Shown here: piece after piece, positions 59,850-64,000 of the stretch
How positions within the stretch are numbered: the stretch's first letter is position 1
Layout of the letters: the number at the start of each line of letters is the position of its first letter
From: Prosthecobacter sp. SYSU 5D2
GTDB lineage: Bacteria > Verrucomicrobiota > Verrucomicrobiia > Verrucomicrobiales > Verrucomicrobiaceae
DNA length: 64,000 nucleotides
NCBI RefSeq assembly: GCF_039655865.1
Contig: NZ_JBBYXL010000008.1
Location: 186,001 to 250,000, forward strand
Direction: 5' to 3'
Position numbers and translations under genes: made by a program
The notes under the pieces: model-generated
What the model was told of the DNA's origin: nothing
Database searches by the model: none
The model's input: only the letters and a program-made list of their open reading frames with translations

Positions 59850-60059
59850 TCAGGCAGCCTTGGCGGCGGCGGCATGGGTGCGGTCGGTGATGATGGTCTC
59901 AATCCGGGCCACTTCACGACGCAGCACCTTGATGCGGGACGGGTTTTCGAGCTGGCCGCTCTGCTGCTGCATGCGCAGGTTCAGCATCTCCTGGCGCAAC
60001 TCACGGCGGCGTGCGTTGAGCTCATCTACGGAGAGTTCACGGAGTTCTTTGATCTTCAT
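59850..60059 (-). CDS. rpmC: 50S ribosomal protein L29
   Basis: A 69-aa helical-hairpin protein near the peptide exit tunnel. It starts at ATG 60059 (MKIKELRELSVDELNARRRE); the open frame runs on to 60092. The rest reads LNLRMQQQSGQLENPSRIKV and a short Ala-rich tail. Confidence 0.96.
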   Translation of the reverse strand: MKIKELRELSVDELNARRRELRQEMLNLRMQQQSGQLENPSRIKVLRREVARIETIITDRTHAAAAKAA

Positions 60060-60078
60060 GATGGTCTGGGGCGGGGAA

Positions 60079-60498
60079 TTAGATGGAGGCACCGCGCGTC
60101 ACAAAACGTGTGCGGAGGCCGAGTTTGTTGGCTGCCAGGCGGCAGGCTTCACGGGCGGTCGCTTCATTGACGCCGGAGACTTCGAAAAGCATGTGACCAG
60201 GGAGAACCACCGCCACCCAGAATTCCGGGGAGCCTTTGCCTTTACCCATTCGGGTTTCTGGCGGGCGGGCGGTCACAGGCTTGTGAGGGAAGATGCGGAT
60301 GAAAACCTTACCCTTACGCTTGAGGTAACGGTTGATCGCGACACGGCAGGCCTCGATCTGGTTGTTTTTGATCCACCCACGGTCCAGGGTCTGAAGGCCA
60401 AACTCACCGAAGTCGAGTTTGTTGCCACGGGAGGCGGTGCCAGAGCGGCTGCCGCGCTGGGTCTTGCGATGTTTTACACGACTGGGAAGAAGGGCCAT
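60079..60498 (-). CDS. rplP: 50S ribosomal protein L16
   Basis: A 139-aa protein near the A site. Landmarks are [20 protein letters not shown], then [20 protein letters not shown] and [20 protein letters not shown]. The final part is [19 protein letters not shown]. It follows rpsC by 49 bp. Confidence 0.97.
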   Translation of the reverse strand: MALLPSRVKHRKTQRGSRSGTASRGNKLDFGEFGLQTLDRGWIKNNQIEACRVAINRYLKRKGKVFIRIFPHKPVTARPPETRMGKGKGSPEFWVAVVLPGHMLFEVSGVNEATAREACRLAANKLGLRTRFVTRGASI

Positions 60499-60547
60499 AA
60501 GTCAAGTCCGGGTAGGATTCCTGAAGGAAAGGTTGCTTGGGTATAGA

Positions 60548-61390
60548 TTACTGGGCTGCAGGGGCTGCCTCGGCAGGGGCTGCGGCAGGAGCCGGAGCGG
60601 AGGACTGCTGGTAGGAGGACTGTCCACCCTGCTGATAACGTGGCGGGCCGGAGCGCTCACCACCGCGACGTCCGATGCCGCCGGCACCACCGCCACCACC
60701 ACCAGGGCCGCTGTTGCGGTCGCCACGCTCACGACGGCGGTCGTTACGCGGAGTGGTGTTTTCAGGGGCATTGCCACGGTTCATCCAGACTTTCACGCCG
60801 ATGATGCCGTAAACGGTGCGGGCTTCGGTGAAGCCGTAATCAATCGGGATACGCAGGGTCTGGAGAGGCACTTTGCCCTGACGATACTGCTCAGCACGGG
60901 CGATGTCGGCACCGCCGAGACGGCCGGCGACGCGGATACGGATGCCTTCGCCGCCCATTTCCATGGCGGTCTGGACAGCCCGCTTCATGGCGCGGCGGAA
61001 GGAAATACGGCGCTCCAGCTGGACGGCGACGCTTTCAGCAATGAGCTGGGCATCAAGCTCAGGCTGCTTGATCTCAAAGATGTCAATCTTGACCTGCTTG
61101 CCACCGCACATTTCGGAGACTTTCTGGCTCATCACTTCGATCTCCTGGCCTTTACGGCCGATCACCAGACCCGGACGGGCGGTGTGGAGGGTCACGCGGA
61201 CCTGGTTCCAGGCGCGCTCGATGATGATCTTCGACAAGGCGGCCTGCATGAGCTTGTCCTTGAGGTACTTGCGGATGGCAAGGTCGCTATGCAGAGCATC
61301 GGCGTATTCTTTCTCCGGAGCATACCACTTGGAGCGCCAGTCTTTGGTGACTGCGAGGCGGAAGCCGATTGGATTAACTTTCTGTCCCAT
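60548..61390 (-). CDS. rpsC: 30S ribosomal protein S3 with long low-complexity tail
   Basis: A 280-aa protein; residues 1-204 are typical S3 (MGQKVNPIGFRLAVTKDWRS, the KH domain around VIGRKGQEIEVM, then GGADIARAEQYRQGKVPLQT). Residues about 205-280 are an unusual tail rich in Gly, Arg, Gln, Pro and Ala (GPGGGGGGAGGIGRRGG, then SSAPAPAAAPAEAAPAAQ). E. coli S3 has 233 aa. The tail is probably disordered and might bind RNA. Confidence 0.96.
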   Translation of the reverse strand: MGQKVNPIGFRLAVTKDWRSKWYAPEKEYADALHSDLAIRKYLKDKLMQAALSKIIIERAWNQVRVTLHTARPGLVIGRKGQEIEVMSQKVSEMCGGKQVKIDIFEIKQPELDAQLIAESVAVQLERRISFRRAMKRAVQTAMEMGGEGIRIRVAGRLGGADIARAEQYRQGKVPLQTLRIPIDYGFTEARTVYGIIGVKVWMNRGNAPENTTPRNDRRRERGDRNSGPGGGGGGAGGIGRRGGERSGPPRYQQGGQSSYQQSSAPAPAAAPAEAAPAAQ

Positions 61391-61417
61391 AAATCAGTGT
61401 GTGGTGGCTGAGTGAAA

Positions 61418-61822
61418 TTATTCGGCGGCAGCGGTGGCGGCCTTGGCCTTTGGAGACCGGTTTTTGCGGACGGGCTTTTCAGCCTCTTCCGGCTTGGCAC
61501 CCAGGATGACGGTGATGTGCGTCATGCGCTTTTTGATGGGTGATGCAGAACCGCGAGCACGTGGCGTGATGCGCTTCAGGGCAGGCCCTGGAGTGGCGAC
61601 GGCACTGCGGACGACGAGTTCCTCGGCATCCAGTTCGTGATTGTTTTCTGCATTGGCCACAGCCGAACGCAGCACTTTTCCCACCAGGAAAGCGGCCTTC
61701 TTCGGAGTGAAGTCGAGGACGCTGAGAGCCTGTGACACCGGCATACCGGTGATTGCCCGTGTAACTTGACGCGCCTTCTGCGACGAGATTCGGGCGTATT
61801 TATAGATTGAACGCACTTCCAT
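61418..61822 (-). CDS. rplV: 50S ribosomal protein L22
   Basis: A 134-aa protein lining the exit tunnel. Landmarks are MEVRSIYKYARISSQKARQV, then LDFTPKKAAFLVGKVLRSAV and GSASPIKKRMTHITVILG. The C-terminus has a short basic/Ala extension (RKNRSPKAKAATAAAE). Its start codon lies only 4 bp after the stop of an unrelated secreted-protein gene. Confidence 0.96.
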   Translation of the reverse strand: MEVRSIYKYARISSQKARQVTRAITGMPVSQALSVLDFTPKKAAFLVGKVLRSAVANAENNHELDAEELVVRSAVATPGPALKRITPRARGSASPIKKRMTHITVILGAKPEEAEKPVRKNRSPKAKAATAAAE

Positions 61823-61826
61823 AACC

Positions 61827-62621
61827 TTAGAATGATCTGTTGATATCCACTTTGCCTCTGTCTCCGACCTTCACCGGATCAGTTGCGTTTGCTAACTCCT
61901 GAACCACTGCACCGCTGACAGAGCTGCGCACTTCAGTGACGAGGATTTTCGCGATGGGTTTGTCCTCGCGGTAAATTTCAAAGGGCATCCCCGGCTTGAC
62001 GCCGTCACGGGACCCCACGGACAGGACGGCGATGCCGAGATCCTGTTTGAGACTGACAACCCGCGCATCCATAAGGCTGGCGGTTTCAGCTCCTGCCAGT
62101 TCAGCCTCTGGGGCTGCGGCGGCGGTGAGAACCTGCTCGGCAGCGGCGATGGCCTTGGACAGGCGATCGCTGGCGGCGGCATCAGGTGTCTGCACCGTGT
62201 TGGCAAACTGGAGGGAGGCTTCTGCCAGCTCCATCAGCCCTTCCGCCAGCTTCTGGCGGGATGTTTCAGCGATGCGGAGATCGCTGAGGGAAGCGAGGAG
62301 GCGCTCCTGCGTCTCCCCAGTTGAGTTTTCCAGGGCGGCGATGCCCAGGCCTTCCAAAAGACCGCGAAGTCTTTCGTAACGGTCCTTCAGCTCAGTCGCT
62401 TCCTGGTTGGCTGCCGCAGCACTCTGCGTCAGCGCATCATTTTTGTCCTTGGCAGCCGCAAGCTGAGATTCCAGAGCCTGGATCTTCTGGGCGGCCACCT
62501 GCAGCGTCATGTTCAGCTCCTGCACCTCAAAGGACTGCGCCTGTGCACCGCCCAGCATCACCACCACTGCCAGAAGCAGCGTAGCGCACGGGTTAAAACG
62601 GTGGTGGAGGCGGGAGATCAT
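61827..62621 (-). CDS. Secreted coiled-coil protein embedded between rpsS and rplV
   Basis: A 264-aa protein from ATG 62621 (the frame is open to 62654). A signal peptide (CATLLLAVVVMLGGAQAQ, cleavage about residue 29) is followed by a coiled coil (about 32-95: TLQVAAQKIQALESQLAAAK). A helical middle (about 100-180) precedes a C-terminal domain of about 75 residues (LGIAVLSVGSRDGVKPGMPF, then EIYREDKPIAKILVTEV) resembling the FlgT C-terminal/OB-like type. It is not a ribosomal protein. It lies 34 bp after rpsS and 4 bp before rplV, so it is very likely co-transcribed with them. A periplasmic role is inferred from the leader; its function is unknown. Confidence 0.85.
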   Translation of the reverse strand: MISRLHHRFNPCATLLLAVVVMLGGAQAQSFEVQELNMTLQVAAQKIQALESQLAAAKDKNDALTQSAAAANQEATELKDRYERLRGLLEGLGIAALENSTGETQERLLASLSDLRIAETSRQKLAEGLMELAEASLQFANTVQTPDAAASDRLSKAIAAAEQVLTAAAAPEAELAGAETASLMDARVVSLKQDLGIAVLSVGSRDGVKPGMPFEIYREDKPIAKILVTEVRSSVSGAVVQELANATDPVKVGDRGKVDINRSF

Positions 62622-62655
62622 TAAGGTGAGGTGATAAACAGTGCGCTGGGCCAAA

Positions 62656-62934
62656 TTACTTGGCGGCCTTGACGGTGTGAGCGCCGTGGCCCTTGAACAG
62701 ACGGGTCAGGGCGAATTCGCCGAGACGGTGACCGACCATGTTTTCCGTGACGTAAACGCTCACGAAGTCCTTGCCGTTGTGCACCAGGAAGGTGTGACCG
62801 ACAAGGTCAGGGGTGATCATTGAACTGCGGGCCCAGGTTTTAATCGGGCGCTTCTGTCCAGCGTCGTTGAGCTTGTCCACTTTGTCGAGCAGGGCTTGCT
62901 GGACGAACGGGCCTTTTTTGAGTGAGCGTGCCAT
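62656..62934 (-). CDS. rpsS: 30S ribosomal protein S19
   Basis: A 92-aa protein of the small-subunit head. Landmarks are [20 protein letters not shown], then [20 protein letters not shown] and [19 protein letters not shown]. Its downstream neighbour in transcription is not rplV but the embedded secreted-protein gene. Confidence 0.97.
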   Translation of the reverse strand: MARSLKKGPFVQQALLDKVDKLNDAGQKRPIKTWARSSMITPDLVGHTFLVHNGKDFVSVYVTENMVGHRLGEFALTRLFKGHGAHTVKAAK

Positions 62935-62965
62935 AGGGCTATTGAATCAGGATTCGGAAAACAGG

Positions 62966-63805
62966 TTACTTCTTGGCGTGACGGGTCTGAACAATGAGCT
63001 TGTTCGTCGCCTTCTTCTTGTTGCGGGTCTTCTCGCCCTTCGCATGGCCCCAGGGGCTGAGCAGGTGCTGACGACCACCACCGGACTTCGAGCGGCCTTC
63101 ACCACCACCGTTCGGGTGGTCGATCGGGTTCATACACATGCCGCGGACAGTCGGGCGGGTGCCCTGCCAGCGTGTGCGGCCAGCCTTGCCGGAAACCACG
63201 TTCATGTGCTCGGTGTTGCCCACCTGGCCAATGGTTGCGTAGCACTCGGAGTGAATCTTGCGGACCTCACCGGAGGGCATGCGCACCAGGGCGTATTCAC
63301 CTTCACGGTTGGAGAGGATGGCGGCCTGGCCGGCGGCACGGGCGGCGACACCCCCACGGCCTGCGGTCAGCTCGATGTTGTGGATCTGCGTTCCCAGGGG
63401 GATCTTCCGGAGAGGAAGTGCATTGCCCACGTCAGGAGCGGCTTTTTCACCGGCCATCACGCTGGCGCCGACGCCCAGGTTGTTCGGGGCCAGGATGTAA
63501 GCGCGCTGACCGTCTTTGTATTCCACAAGGGCGATACGGGCGGAGCGGTTGGGATCGTACTCGATGGCGATCACCTTGGCGGCTTCATCACGGCGGACGC
63601 GCTTGAAATCAATCAGGCGGTAGCGGCGCTCATGACCACCACCAATGTGGCGGGTTGTGATACGGCCGGTGTTGTTGCGGCCACCGGACTTGCGAAGGGC
63701 GACCGTGAGGCTGCGCTGCGGGCTGTCCTTGGTGATCTCCTCAAAGGAGTTCCACTCCTTGTAGCGGTTTGAGGGGGTATTGGGCTTGAAAGTTTTCAGC
63801 GCCAT
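62966..63805 (-). CDS. rplB: 50S ribosomal protein L2
   Basis: A 279-aa protein of the peptidyl-transferase region. Landmarks are [20 protein letters not shown], then [20 protein letters not shown], the [15 protein letters not shown] block and [20 protein letters not shown] near the C-terminus. It is 31 bp upstream of rpsS. Confidence 0.97.
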   Translation of the reverse strand: MALKTFKPNTPSNRYKEWNSFEEITKDSPQRSLTVALRKSGGRNNTGRITTRHIGGGHERRYRLIDFKRVRRDEAAKVIAIEYDPNRSARIALVEYKDGQRAYILAPNNLGVGASVMAGEKAAPDVGNALPLRKIPLGTQIHNIELTAGRGGVAARAAGQAAILSNREGEYALVRMPSGEVRKIHSECYATIGQVGNTEHMNVVSGKAGRTRWQGTRPTVRGMCMNPIDHPNGGGEGRSKSGGGRQHLLSPWGHAKGEKTRNKKKATNKLIVQTRHAKK

Positions 63806-63849
63806 GGCTCTGCGTCTTTCTGTTGAAAAGGGTTACCGAAATTTGAAAA

Positions 63850-64000
63850 TTACACGAGATCCAGCGTCTCGCCGTCTTTCAGACGCACGATGGCTTTTTT
63901 CCAGTGGTTGGTGCGGCCAGAGTCAGCACGACGTTCGCGACGGGCTTTGCCTGCATAGTTGGCGGTGCGGACACCGGTCACTTTCTTGCCGAAATGCTTT
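63850..64000 (-). CDS. rplW: 50S ribosomal protein L23, C-terminal part
   Basis: A frame running off the window edge reads (N to C) KHFGKKVTGVRTANYAGKAR, then GRTNHWKKAIVRLKDGETLD and LV, ending with TAA at 63850-63852. It matches the C-terminal part of L23, which docks the trigger factor and SRP at the exit tunnel. Its position directly upstream of rplB fits the S10 operon order. About 49 residues are visible. Confidence 0.93.
   Translation of the reverse strand, partial: KHFGKKVTGVRTANYAGKARRERRADSGRTNHWKKAIVRLKDGETLDLV

Noticed and set aside
1-64000. Recurrent TTAGGC/GCCTAA pentamer-hexamer, e.g. at 3572, 8531, 12032, 21005, 31620
   Set aside because: I counted roughly 27 TTAGG/CCTAA sites in 64 kb, fewer than simple base composition would give, so it is not enriched. 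It only stands out because TTA and CTA codons are otherwise rare.

Overview
The window looks like chromosomal DNA of a high-GC Verrucomicrobiota bacterium, probably near Prosthecobacter or Verrucomicrobium. That placement is inference. It rests on the mix of Planctomycetes/Verrucomicrobia-type secreted families (DUF1501, DUF1549/DUF1553, sulfatase, PhoD-like phosphatase, PQQ-like propeller, prenyltransferase-repeat protein), a stand-alone SWIB protein, start codons that often lack a Shine-Dalgarno sequence, and a bacterial S10/spc ribosomal cluster. I saw no rRNA gene, convincing tRNA, CRISPR array, IS transposase or prophage gene.

Layout. 0-10 kb: two small tail-anchored proteins, an iron-sulfur class I fumarase, a small secreted heavy-metal-type protein, RecQ, an esterase, and a DUF1501 + DUF1549/DUF1553 pair. 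10-19 kb: a minus-strand nucleotidyltransferase pair resembling a toxin-antitoxin module, a 1158-aa DUF4394 surface protein, a sulfatase, a CDF metal exporter and a thioredoxin/CxxCH/PDZ fusion. 19-33 kb: an ATP-grasp/alpha-E + transglutaminase operon, an NHL-type propeller protein, a beta-helix protein, a PhoD-like phosphatase, a ParE/RelE-type toxin-antitoxin pair, a beta-hydroxyacid dehydrogenase, a YgfZ-like protein and HrpB helicase. 33-41.5 kb (minus strand): a Pro-rich anchored protein, a TonB receptor - YfiR - CHASE8-like hybrid histidine kinase operon, and RecD2. 41.5-47.3 kb: small membrane proteins, two beta-propeller proteins, a Nudix protein and a peroxiredoxin. 47.4-50.9 kb: an ECF sigma factor, a small membrane protein carrying a poly-C tract, a signal peptidase I and a GH30-like hydrolase ending in an SHD1-like domain. 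51-53.3 kb: a prenyltransferase-repeat protein, SWIB, GIY-YIG and a structured intergenic element.

53.3-64 kb (minus strand) is the S10-spc cluster in transcription order: rplW, rplB, rpsS, [extra secreted coiled-coil gene], rplV, rpsC, rplP, rpmC, rpsQ, rplN, rplX, rplE, rpsH, rplF, rplR, rpsE, rplO, secY, map. rpsN and rpmD are absent from their usual slots.

The most promising unusual systems are: (1) the TonB receptor/YfiR/histidine kinase operon, which looks like a rewired YfiBNR pathway; (2) the secreted coiled-coil gene embedded between rpsS and rplV; (3) the nested inverted-repeat element downstream of map; (4) the poly-C tract just before the membrane segment of a possible anti-sigma protein. 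All family calls were made by reading translated sequence; no database search was run.
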